The translations under genes were made by a program, and so were the position numbers. A model generated the notes under the pieces. That model made no database searches, was not told the origin of the DNA, and saw only the letters and a program-made list of their open reading frames with translations. DNA of 64,000 nucleotides from Plotosus lineatus (taxonomy: Eukaryota; Chordata; Actinopteri; Siluriformes; Plotosidae). Location of the stretch: the NCBI GenBank assembly GCA_024760905.1, contig CM045735.1, forward strand, positions 3,319,661 through 3,383,660. Direction: 5' to 3'. This document shows, one piece after another, positions 43,201 to 52,300 of the stretch (the first letter of the stretch is position 1; each line of letters starts with the position of its first letter).

Positions 43201-44705
43201 ATATATATATATATATATAATCTCACACATACATATACAGCTGTATCAAGTTATCTTGAGCCGTTTCACACAATATTGAGTGTGATGTCATTCGGAATGC
43301 AAGCTGCTGTCTGAAACTGATTTTGTGCCGCCATGATCCGACAGTCTCACGTGCTTTCTGAATGCTAATTTATGCGAGATTTCTTTTTAAAAGGACAGCT
43401 ATTATTGGTTAATTTTTAGACCAAATAACATTTATAAGATAATTACCAATCAAAAAGGCTTCAGTCACTTTTGTGTATGAGACTGCAGTATTTACAAATA
43501 GTGAATGCAATGAATTAGTGTGTCATAAAGCCGATTTCTTCGGCTTCGACATTTGATAACGTAACGTAAAGCCGATATTTTTTTTTTGGCTTTGGCACGG
43601 CTAGGGATAACATTAATAATAAATAATAATAAAACAAGAATAAACAATAAGTCAACTAACCTTTCTGATCGACTGCAGCGAAGATATCACGTGAGCAGGC
43701 ATAAGGTGGTGCATAACAGAGAAAGAGGAGGAGAATTTTGTTTGAAAATTTTGCTAAGAATGCCAGCAAGGAAAGGCTCGTGGTGAGCTGCCACAAGGCC
43801 AATCCTTCTCAAATAGTGGGGCGGGGTGTGTATGACCCTGGGGAACATGCTTTTTTTTTGCCATACTGTACTAGAATTAAGTGTAATGGTGCATCCTCTA
43901 CAGTAGGTGGCAGAGGCGCTCTCACTGTGTTCCCTGTGGTGTACTGAAAAAGCACCAAGCAATGATATGAAGTGCAGTAAACAGTATTGTTGGGGTGGGG
44001 GTAGGGGGGTGTTTCCTACCTCTAGGGGGCGTCACAGTAAATAATTAAGAAGCACTGCACAAGGCATTCTTGGAGCGCAGAAGAATACTAGGCTAATCCC
44101 CCCTGAAAAGCCATTTCCCTAGCAGAGCTCGTAAGTAAAAATTTTGCTGGTTGGATGGGGCAGATTTTTGGTGGATCGAAGCTCGTATCATGGAAAATTA
44201 GTTATAAAAGACATTCGTAACTCAAGCTACCACTGTACTATTAAAACAGGTAAAGTATATCTATTTTTTAAAAATAAGATTTAATGAAATATTTAAGATT
44301 GCATATTTTTTTTGATCTGTGAAATTTTCAAAAAGTAGTGAATTAATTTTACCAATGTTCCTGTATTTAAAAATTCCAATTGTATATCAGTTAAGTATAT
44401 TTTTAAAATGACTACTACAGTTTCAAATTATAATGTTACTTTTTTCCCCCATCAATTTATTCTTGAATTTCTGAACATAATTAAATGGTACATGAAAATA
44501 CATGGTTATTTAAATTTTGAATAAATATATTTAGGATTGAGTTTCTGTTTATAAATTTTTTTATTATTGTTTACAGTTATTCTTTGAGGACAACATCGAT
44601 GATGCGAAGTACTGTGGACGTCTCTACGGTCTGGGCTCAGGATCCTCTCAGACTCAGAACGGAATTTCCAGTTCATCTCAAGAAGAAACCAACAACAAAC
44701 ACTGA
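35153..44705 (+). CDS. cnot8: cnot8, CAF1-type deadenylase, complete, 6 coding exons
   Basis: Catalytic subunit of the CCR4-NOT complex; a DEDD-family 3'-5' exoribonuclease that shortens mRNA poly(A) tails in the cytoplasm. Exons: 35153-35269, 36703-36896, 37032-37193, 38118-38262, 41810-41920, 44577-44705; all phases join, giving 285 residues. Catalytic residues are intact: Asp40 and Glu42 (DTEFPG), Asp161 (SGYDFGY), His225 and Asp230 ([13 protein letters not shown]). N terminus [19 protein letters not shown] and the VVVRPIGEF segment are CNOT8-like. The tail [14 protein letters not shown] and total length are more CNOT7-like. CNOT8 is favoured by the N-terminal half and by gemin5 next door in the convergent arrangement known from mammals. 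Confidence 0.92.
35448..36020 (-). mobile_element. MITE family 1, broken partial copy
   Basis: 35448-35606 has CAGTGCTTCTCAAATAGGGA and TACAGTAGGTGGCAGTGG; 35940-36016 resumes with ACAGGAGGTGTGACAGAAAA and TAATTGATAGGTACTAC. Unrelated AT-rich sequence separates them; neither terminus is preserved. Confidence 0.6.
36112..36425 (+). mobile_element. SINE-like repeat (family B)
   Basis: Carries AAGATGGGGTACACCCTGAC, CAGCTCACCAGACCATTT, TTTGGACTGTGGGAGAAAAC and a terminal GCTGTGAGGCGGATATGCTA-ACCACTGT. Confidence 0.65.
36703..36896 (+). CDS. cnot8: cnot8 coding exon 2: catalytic Asp40/Glu42
   Basis: Acceptor ttaag ending 36702, donor gtaggt at 36897. Reads [35 protein letters not shown] and [11 protein letters not shown]. 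Confidence 0.96.
37032..37193 (+). CDS. cnot8: cnot8 coding exon 3
   Basis: Acceptor ttacag ending 37031, donor gtaaga at 37194. Reads [20 protein letters not shown] and [20 protein letters not shown]. Confidence 0.96.
37414..37706. mobile_element. Two abutting SINE remnants
   Basis: 37414-37520 is a forward family B piece (GGCGGGG-like GGTCGCGGGGAGGCTGG, CAGCCGACTCCTGGCGAATA). 37530-37706 is a reverse RTE-tail SINE body and head (TTTGCAGCTACTCTTCTCGA, CCCACAACCTTAAGATCCAG) without its tail. Confidence 0.65.
38118..38262 (+). CDS. cnot8: cnot8 coding exon 4: catalytic Asp161
   Basis: Acceptor gggcag ending 38117, donor gtacag at 38263. Reads [20 protein letters not shown] and [19 protein letters not shown]. 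Confidence 0.96.
38505..38720 (+). mobile_element. SINE-like repeat (family B) fragment
   Basis: CACCGGGCGAAGGTGGAGTA, CCCTGAACAGCTCTCCAGAC and CAATTTGGAACGGCCAGTTA match family B. Confidence 0.6.
39207..39542 (-). mobile_element. Full-length tRNA-SINE with RTE-type tail, reverse
   Basis: Reads in reverse from head (GGACTCGAACCCCCAACCTT, AGACCACCACTGCCCC at the right) to tail (CTTTTCGGCTTTTTCCCTTT, GAGTCGCCACAGCGAATCA at the left). Same order as 14896-15227. Confidence 0.85.
39690..40178 (-). mobile_element. MITE family 2, one end recognisable
   Basis: Ends TCGTAAGAAGGGGGTTGACT-GTA, complementary to the start of 16878. GGCGCTGGAACGGATTAATT recalls the ends of family 1, so the families may be related. 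Left boundary not defined. Confidence 0.45.
40384..41661 (-). mobile_element. Tc1-like transposon with inverted repeats
   Basis: Inner inverted repeats are clear: CCTATCTCAAAAAATTAGCA at about 40427-40446 against TGCTCATTTTTTGAGATAGG at about 41598-41617; weaker similarity extends outward to about 40384 and 41661. The element sits in the cnot8 intron in reverse orientation, next to a SINE tail at 41669-41730. Confidence 0.85.
40447..41465 (-). pseudogene. Tc1-type transposase, broken
   Basis: ATG complement at 41463-41465 opens [20 protein letters not shown] and [20 protein letters not shown], the paired-type DNA-binding helices. The catalytic part contains [20 protein letters not shown] and [13 protein letters not shown]. 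Two defects are visible: an in-frame TGA in the basic linker (about 41305-41320) and a frameshift right after DFIFQHDL (about 40805-40815), inside the DDE-type core. The remaining C-terminal sequence is still recognisable in another frame. Not autonomous. Confidence 0.85.
41669..41730 (+). mobile_element. SINE tail fragment
   Basis: AAATCAGCTGATTCACTGTG and GCAACCCCTGAAAAAGGG with AAAGCTGAAAGGA: the RTE-type tail alone, probably the rest of a SINE disrupted by the Tc1 insertion. Confidence 0.6.
41810..41920 (+). CDS. cnot8: cnot8 coding exon 5: His225/Asp230
   Basis: Acceptor ttcag ending 41809, donor gtaacg at 41921; 37 codons. Reads [20 protein letters not shown] and [17 protein letters not shown]. 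Confidence 0.96.
42225..44237 (-). mobile_element. MITE family 1 copy split by a 1.1-kb insertion
   Basis: Outer ends ACACAGTAGTACCTTGACTT and ACTCAAGCTACCACTGTA. Sequence is continuous with other reverse copies if 42462-43606 is removed. Full internal landmarks on the right side (TTGCTGGTTGGATGGGGCAG, AGCACTGCACAAGGCATTCT). Confidence 0.75.
42462..43606. mobile_element. Non-autonomous piggyBac-like element (1,145 bp)
   Basis: Starts CCCTAGAAGTGCCC directly after TTAA (42458-42461) and ends GGCACGGCTAGGG, its imperfect inverted repeat (CCCTAGnnGTGCC). The right flank reads ATAA, one base off a TTAA duplication. CCCTAG-type ends at TTAA are the hallmark of piggyBac elements (family knowledge). 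No transposase frame inside; a TA-repeat lies at about 43196-43220. Confidence 0.7.
44577..44705 (+). CDS. cnot8: cnot8 last coding exon
   Basis: Acceptor ttacag ending 44576, stop tga at 44703-44705. Reads [20 protein letters not shown] then a tail rich in Ser, Gln and Asn ending NNKH. Confidence 0.95.
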   Translation, partial: LFFEDNIDDAKYCGRLYGLGSGSSQTQNGISSSSQEETNNKH

Positions 44706-45501
44706 CCTCGGGCGCCCCCATGTACTTGTTTTTAATTCCTCATAGTAAAGCAGATACTGGATTCTTTTCTTCCTTTCCCTCCATCCTCATCTCCGCTGGA
44801 ACGATGAAGAAAACGACCAATCGTCTTAAACCCAGTTCTGCTGACACACGTTGGACCGTTCGCTGAAACCGAGCACATCATTCCTCCCACACATTTTATT
44901 CAATTGTTTTACAGCATTAAGCAACTAAAAAAAAAAAAATTTAAGCACAGGGCTCGAACCTCGTGTCTCACAGCTAACAGGATATACAGCATTTTTAATG
45001 CGCTACACCAGCAGTTTGGCACAATCGTATTCAGGATTTGCTTTTCTTAAAAAAAAATAAAAAATAAAAAACAAATGAGGCTCGAGGGGGTCCAGTGCAG
45101 AGCAGTTAATGCCAGAAATGTTCTGAAATTTTAAATTCTGCTGCGGCGTGTTGTGTATTAAAATGTAAAACTGAAAGGATCTTTTAGCATTTTTCCTACA
45201 AAAAAAAAAAAAAGTTGTTTTAAATCCAGAGATGTTTGATACAGAATAAGCTGCAGGGGTTCAATGGTTCTGTGCACAACGTCTTTTAATTTGTCTGCCA
45301 TGAAACCAATTTGTTTGTGGTACATGTTTTTATTCCATCCAATGTTTGAAACTCTTGTATATTAAAAATGTTTTCTATCAACTGTTAATTTAATTTTTTA
45401 AAAAATCATGTTTACCGTGGTCGATGTCCGAGGTTTTGAATTTTATTAAATATTTATTACATTCAGGTGAAACTCAAATTCAAAATTTAAATTAGAATAA
45501 A
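44706..45501 (+). other. cnot8: cnot8 3' UTR (putative) with poly(A) signal candidate
   Basis: Non-coding A/T-rich sequence after the stop. AATAAA at 45496-45501 is the first canonical signal seen; others lie at 45731-45736 and 45745-45750. The true cleavage site cannot be chosen from sequence. Confidence 0.4.
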
Positions 45502-45824
45502 CTATAAAAAAAAACCAATTTAACTTGAAATTTAGAACCTTAAGTTGATTCAAACAATAAGTAACAAACTATAAATATGAAAAAAAGTTAAAATGTATGA
45601 TCTGTCAATGCAGAGAACGCAAACCTCTTCCAAGTTTGAAGCAGAAAAACCCTGTGGGGCCCGCTGTGATATTACACACACACACAGTTACATCATTTAT
45701 ACCAAATCTATTCAGTCACTTTAACACTAGAATAAACTTTTCAAAATAAAGTAAAAAAAAAAAAAAAAAGAAATTTGGGGGGTTATAATTATAAAAGAAA
45801 TTAAAACCTCGACCTTGGTGGTAA

Positions 45825-46076
45825 GTGGGGCCGGTGGCGTAGTGGTTAGGGTGCTGTGCTTATGATCAGGAGGTTGTGTGTTCCAATCCCAATCAGATCC
45901 CCACTGTGCTAAAACCCCTGGGCATGGTCTCAGCCACAAGTGTGCCTTTGTTCACCCAACTGTATAAATGACCAGCATAGTCGCTTCACGCTACGGAAAC
46001 CGGGGATAAGCACCGCCCTGATGAGCCACTATGGCTCGGGTGTAAAAAGCCCAAAGGACTTTACCAACTTCACTTA
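45825..46076 (+). mobile_element. tRNA-SINE-like repeat, different family
   Basis: Head GGGGCCGGTGGCGTAGTGGT, B-box-like GTTCCAATCCC, then CACTGTGCTAAAACCCCTGG and TTCACGCTACGGAAACCGGG. Resembles a tRNA-headed SINE; only one copy in the window. Confidence 0.6.
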
Positions 46077-46390
46077 ATTGATCAGAAGCTGTTAAAAGTT
46101 CTGGAATGCTTCAGCTGTGGTTATGCTAATAATCCATATTTTGTTATGTAACAACCGTAATGTTGCTCTGGCAACGGACCACAGATGTTTCACCTCGATC
46201 GTTAGAAAGCGCTGCAGCAGTAAGGATAGTCATGCCAACGAGTAAAATGTGTTTGGTTTACTTTGGCATTTGTGTCTGAAGCGTTTCATCGAGAAGTTAA
46301 AAGGTCGACAGGAGAAACATACAGAGCCGTACGTCAGAGTCCTGTTGGGTTACCGACCCAAAAAACAATTATTGTACAGTTTATACACAT
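46077..46390. other. Intergenic, no gene seen
   Basis: Short non-coding spacer without recognised elements. Confidence 0.4.
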
Positions 46391-46395
<5 letters not shown>

Positions 46396-46440
<45 letters not shown>

Positions 46441-46615
46441 AATATATATATATATATATATAAAATAAATATATATATATATATAATATATAATAAAAAC
46501 TATATATATATATATACTAAATATATATAATAAATTACATATATTTTATATATAATATATATAATAAATATATATATAAAATATATATAATATATAATAT
46601 ATATATAAAATAGAG
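46396..46615. repeat. Interrupted (TA)n/(AATATA)n array
   Basis: About 220 bases made of TA runs separated by AATAAA-like spacers; produces only low-complexity Ile/Tyr frames. Confidence 0.9.
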
Positions 46616-46616
46616 A

Positions 46617-46757
46617 TTTCCTTTCAGCTTTTTCCCTTTCTCAGGGGTCGCCACAGCGAATGATTCGCATGCTTGATTTGGCATAGATTTTTACATCAGA
46701 TGTCCTTCCTGACACAACCCTTTAGCAAGGGACAGAAACATGTTGAGGGCTTTGCAG

Positions 46758-46760
<3 letters not shown>
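46617..46760 (-). mobile_element. RTE-tail SINE, reverse, head missing
   Basis: TTTCCTTTCAGCTTTTTCCC, GGGTCGCCACAGCGAATGAT and CTTTAGCAAGGGACAGAAAC. Cut at the body by (CA)n at 46761-46787. Confidence 0.75.
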
Positions 46761-46793
<33 letters not shown>

Positions 46794-46959
46794 ATATATT
46801 CAGTAAAAATCTGCTAAGTAAAAATACAGATTTAACCAAAATGCACATTTTTGTTTCCTCTTCGTTTTTATTGGCTTACGATAAATAGAGGGTGAGAAGA
46901 ATGATTGCTGAGTCACAGGACATCCCAGACACCTAAAGCATCATTTGGAAAAGCCCAAA

Positions 46960-47668
46960 TACAGCGGTACCTTGACTTACGCAATTAATCCATTCTGAGG
47001 GTGAGCTCGTAAGTCAAAATGTTCGTTAGATAAAACAAAAATTCCCATCGGAAATAATAAAACCAATTAATCTGTTCCAACCCCCTCCCAAACTCATATA
47101 ACCTGACACAAACATGCACATTTGACCTAATATATTAGAAATAAACATGTAAAAAAAATTAAATATTTAATAACAATAATACATGTACAGTAACATTAAT
47201 AATCATAATCAAACAAGAATAAACAATGTCAACTAACCCTTCCAATCGACTACAGCGAAGATGTCACGTGAGCAGGCATGAGGTGGTGCATAACAAAGGA
47301 GGAGGAGAATTTTGTGCATGTGTATGCTATGAATATCAGCGAGGAAAGGCTCATGGTGAGCCCCCACAAAGCCACTGCTCCTCAAATTATGGGGCGCGTA
47401 TGACCCTGGGGAACATGCTTTTTTCCCATACTGCACTAGAAGTAAGTGCAATTGCACATCCCTTACAGCAGGTGGCAGTGGCGCTCTCGGAGCACGGAGG
47501 AATACACACGGAAGAATACGAGGCTTATCGGGCCAGAAAAGCCATTTCCTCAGCAGAGCTCGTTAATCAAAATTTTGCTGGTTGGATGGGGCAGATTTTT
47601 GGTGGATCGCAGCTCGTATCATGGAAAATTCGTTATAAAACACACTCGTAAGTCAAGGTACTACTGTA
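46960..47668 (-). mobile_element. MITE family 1, complete reverse copy (709 bp)
   Basis: Starts TACAGCGGTACCTTGACTTA and ends CGTAAGTCAAGGTACTACTG-TA. Shorter than others through loss of part of the middle. Confidence 0.8.
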
Positions 47669-48368
47669 CTGTGGCCACTGTAAAATGTGATGGTATCTTT
47701 CATGCACCTGATTGGATCCTGCTCACAATAAGTTCCTCTTCTTCCACCCACATTTGTGCTTCAGGTCCATCCATCCATCCATCCATCAGATGCAATACGT
47801 GTGTAAATACTATCAAAGCTGCAATTTCCTTCTTCATTAACGTGTAATTAAGCAAAGACCAGATGTACAAACTCAAATTCAAGGCATGCAAATGATTATC
47901 TGCTCACCGCGTGATGTAGCTATCAGGATGATCTTTTACCGTATTACTCCATAAAACTGAAGTAGATCACAAAAAGTTGCTTCTTAATCATAAATAGATC
48001 ACTTTTTTATTTCTCTGGACAAGGCTTGATTACAAAAAATTATTTCACCAATAATGTGTTTATTATTTAGATGTTAGTATTCAATGTTTTACATTCTGTC
48101 CCTTAACGTGAACAACTAGAAGCACCCAAAGAGCGCAAACCTGTACCAAGCCAAACAATCAACGGAACAAACAACAACAACTCCACCTGTTCTGATGTAA
48201 ACACTTCCCTCACAATGTTAAAGAACCCTGTTTAAAAAAAAAAAAAAAAAATCCTGGATTCAGAATTTCATCCGGATCAGCATCGAAACCGAATCTGGGT
48301 CATAATCCACCCCAACAACAACAAAAACAATTATAAGAAAATGCATAACTTTTTTTTGTGGAAAATCT
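47669..48368. other. Intergenic between convergent cnot8 and gemin5
   Basis: Includes a (CATC)n-like ATCCATCCATCCATCCATCA at about 47768-47788. The minus-strand ATTAAA at 48369-48374 may be the gemin5 poly(A) signal, about 115 bases after its stop. No gene seen. Confidence 0.5.
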
Positions 48369-48485
48369 TTTAATAAAGTTCAGGCCTTATATCTGTCCAT
48401 GTGTGAGATTAATTTACTAAATTAAACCAAAATACAGAAGTAAACTTTCATAAAGGGAAAAAGAACACGAAGTGCCGTCGTGGCT

Positions 48486-48650
48486 TCATGAAGCGAATCT
48501 CTGCCCAGCCCGGTACAGCGAGTCCGTGGATGCGTACGTTAGGAGCAGCGCCGACGCCCTGTCACGCAGACGACGCGGGATCCCACCGGAGTGCTTCGCC
48601 GTGTACGACAGGACGAGACAACATTCCAGGACATCAGGGAAGACGTAGTT
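48486..48650 (-). CDS. gemin5: gemin5 last coding exon
   Basis: Acceptor ttccag, stop tga at 48488-48486. Reads [20 protein letters not shown] then [20 protein letters not shown], aligned with [20 protein letters not shown] and the last 45 residues of human GEMIN5. Confidence 0.95.
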   Translation of the reverse strand, partial: NYVFPDVLECCLVLSYTAKHSGGIPRRLRDRASALLLTYASTDSLYRAGQRFAS

Positions 48651-48988
48651 CTGGAACACAAGACGTAAACAACGGAATCCTTTGTTAAGAAACGGAGGCG
48701 ATCCGCACCGCACTGAGAAGTACACGCTCTTACCTGTGATGGACACAGAGTTACCATGGTAACAGTGCTGGATCGGGATGTGGATTAATTAATATTCATG
48801 ATTTATTTACTACAAATTCTAGTTTAACATGATGGGAGAACTTCAGCATGACTTGTTATTTAGAGTAGAATTCTGGAAGCTGATTGGTCAGATTTTACAC
48901 GCGAGTTCAATCAGTTGCTCTGACTGCAATACGATCAATTTTTGTGTGCATGTGTGTAACGCGTATAAATACAAACATTTATTATTGA

Positions 48989-49060
<72 letters not shown>

Positions 49061-49318
49061 CTTACTTTGATGTGGTCAGGAATAGCAGCGAGTTTTTTCT
49101 GATACTCGGAGACCTGCGCTACCAGGACAGGAAACGATTCGGTATCTGAAGAAGTTCTGAGAGAAACAGAAGAAACATTAGAGTTCATTCATTCATTCTG
49201 CGAACCGCTTAATCCTAATTAGGGTTGCGGGGAAGCTGGTGCCCATCTCAGCCGACTCTGCGAGGGAAGAGTCCTGGACAGGTCACCAGGGCACAGCAGA
49301 GTTTAAATAATAATAAAG

Positions 49319-49353
<35 letters not shown>

Positions 49354-52300
49354 TTCGGGCGTGCTTTGTGTGGGCTTCCTCAGAGTTCACAAGTTTCCTC
49401 TCACAGTCCAAACACATCACCCATTAGGCTGCATGTCTTTTCCGGATTTGCCCCGTTTCTGAGCGTGAAAGAAACCCGCTTACCTGTTCCCTGGATCTCC
49501 AGAACCTTCCTCCGTGTGCTCTCCTGACTCCACCTGGAGGGGGCGGTGTTTTTGGATGAGTGCCGTCACCCTGTTCTGAACGGCCTCCAAAGCCCTCTGT
49601 GTGGACTGGAGGGCGGCGTGCGGCTCGGATATAAGAACATCCCAGTAGTGATCGCTCAGAACTCCTTCAGAGCACGGAATGTCTTCGGCGTCTCCGCGTT
49701 CACCCTGATCAGCGGCGTCGCCGTTCTCTGCCATCGTACGAAGGGCGTTGCTGCACTCCCACCAGTTTTTATACACCAGCCGGTAGCAGAGGAGAGCTTC
49801 CAGACTCCGGACTGCAGCCAAACTTCGTTCATCACCCTGCAGCTTTTGTTTATAAACTGCTACAGAATCTATACCTGCAAAAAAAAAAACTTTCGAAGCA
49901 TCACAACGGCGGATTGTTCCAACAAAGCTCACGCCTATACGAGGGTGTTTTTTTTTTTTTTTTTTTTTTTTACCTTCAGGAAGGAAGAGCTGGCACGTCT
50001 CAGCCAGGAGAGGAAAATGATTGGTTTTGAAGACGCGAGTCAAGGCTCTCAGAAGCTCCTCTATCAGTGAACTCCAGTCACCCAGAAGCTCACTGAGCCC
50101 ACAGAGAGTCACATCCAGTGCCACGTGAGACAACAGCTGCAGAACAGAAACATCGCATATCATTTCATCTCACTCATCACTCCCTAGCTCTCTAGAGGGT
50201 CTGGTTCCTCTCAAGTTCTTAGAACTAAACTAAAAGCACATTATCATTTTTTAAAGGTTCTTAACAATACGTGCTGTTTTGTGCTCCAGGATACCTGTTT
50301 TACAGGTGCGTTGGCCGTAGCAGGCGGGTTCTCCACAGCTCCCAGCTGTTGACGGAGCTGTTTGACCCGGTCCGGATCCGCAGTATCGAGCCCAAACGCA
50401 CTCCTCCACACACCCTGCACTGCACCGAGGAAACGTTCGTCGCTGGGTTTGGACCACACGTGACACGTCTTCAAAGTGCAGGTCACCGAGCCGGTGTGGG
50501 TCAGCCTCAGAGTGAGGAGCTCACACACGCACAACACAAGTCTGTGACCCTGAGAGGAGAAGAGCTGAGATATCAGGAAGGTTCTCGGAACCTCACGGAG
50601 TAATTCGACTCTGTCCGTATTAACTCTGCACCTGGTTTATTTACAAACCGCAATCATCAAACTGACCAATAACGTGTCCTGTGCGCTGAGGATCTCTTGT
50701 GCTGCTAGCCAATCCTGGGAGAGCATGAGGTCTTTGGCACATCTCAGAGCGAGCGAATGACACAGGTCCCTCTCGCCAGTGAGTTTCGCCAGATTGGCGG
50801 CAGTCTTCAGTGACATCACGTCCCCTTTCTTAGCGATGACTTTGGCCGCATCGAAACTGGAGTCTGCGGCGAGATGACTGGGGGACCATAAGGACGGTTC
50901 AGTCATGAAGTTATAAACCTCCGCGCATATACACAGTACGCTCACAAGCAAGAGATACACATGTAGCCACTATGACCTTCAAAGTATGACCTCCAATTCC
51001 GAGCAGTTGAGCCTTGAATCAAAAGTTGATGTTTGAACAGAATTTGTTAAAACAAAAGAAAAACAAACCGTCTCAAACCATTCCTGGAACCCATGTTCAC
51101 AAACCAGGCATGAATGAGGTGGCAATGCGCTTGAACTTAAACTACACCCCCCTCCCCCCTCCCACACACACGTAAAATAAATAGAAACAAAAAACCTAAT
51201 TACTTTATTCTAGGTGGGTGTGGTGATGGGCATGACAGACCGAGCAATCTTGAGATATTGTGTTCACAACACACAACCCACGAAAGACCATGGTGCCCTT
51301 AACTATAAAAATTCAGTGAGTTCATCCTGGAGTCAAATTGAGATTATGTCATGCAAAGTTTTGTGAGAAAAAAAATAACAACAAAAACACCCCAACGTTC
51401 TTGAGACATTTCGACGGGTGGCCAGACAGCCCGAAAACATAACACCTTCAGTCCTAGCGGTCACCAGCACAGACAAGTCACCGACATTTCGTTCCTACAC
51501 TTTACAATTCAAATCATAAAGCTACTCCACTGTGATCATTCGGAATAAAAGAGCCTCTTTGTGGTAGAAATGTGTAACTGCAGGACATTTTTTCTGTCCA
51601 GAAACCTGCTGACCATATATGGTAATTTGGAGGGTGTGACTATGCAGATACGTGCTACCTCCAGCTTTGTCTCCTGTCTTTTCCTCAGCGCCACTGTTTC
51701 TAAACCATACAACATCGCTGGCCTCAACACCGTCTCATACACTTTTCCTTTCATTCTTGCCGATACCTTCCTATCACACATCACACCGGACACTTTTATC
51801 CAACCATTCCAACCTTCCTGCATACGCTTCTTCACCTCTTTTCTACACTCTCCATTGCTCTGGACTGTTGAGCCTCGGTACTTAAAGTCCTCCACCTTCT
51901 TTATCTCTGCTCCCTGTAACCTCACCGTTCCTCTTGGGTCCTTGTTGTTCACACACATGTATTCTGTCTTACCGAGACTAACCTTCATTCCTTTCCTTTC
52001 CAGGGCATACCTCCAACTCTCTAACTTTTCCTGTACTTGTTCTCTGCTCTCACTACAGATTACAATGTCATCTACAAACATCATAGTCCATGAGGAATCT
52101 TATCTCACCTCGTCTGTCAGACTGTCCATCACCATGGCAAACAAGAAGGGGCTGAGAGCTGACCCTTGATGCAGTCCCACCTCCACCTTGAACTCTTCTG
52201 TCACACCGACAGCACACCTCACCACTGTCTTACATCTATCATACATGTCCTGCACCACTCTAACATACTTCTCGGCCACTCCAGACTTCCTCATGCAATA

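Noticed and set aside
49546..50070. Long plus-strand frame of 174 codons
   Set aside because: It is antisense to two gemin5 exons and the intron between them; the minus-strand reading matches GEMIN5 and has proper splice sites.
51561..52169. Long plus-strand frames between 51.5 and 53.8 kb
   Set aside because: Antisense shadows of the minus-strand RTE LINE, whose reverse transcriptase motifs are clear.
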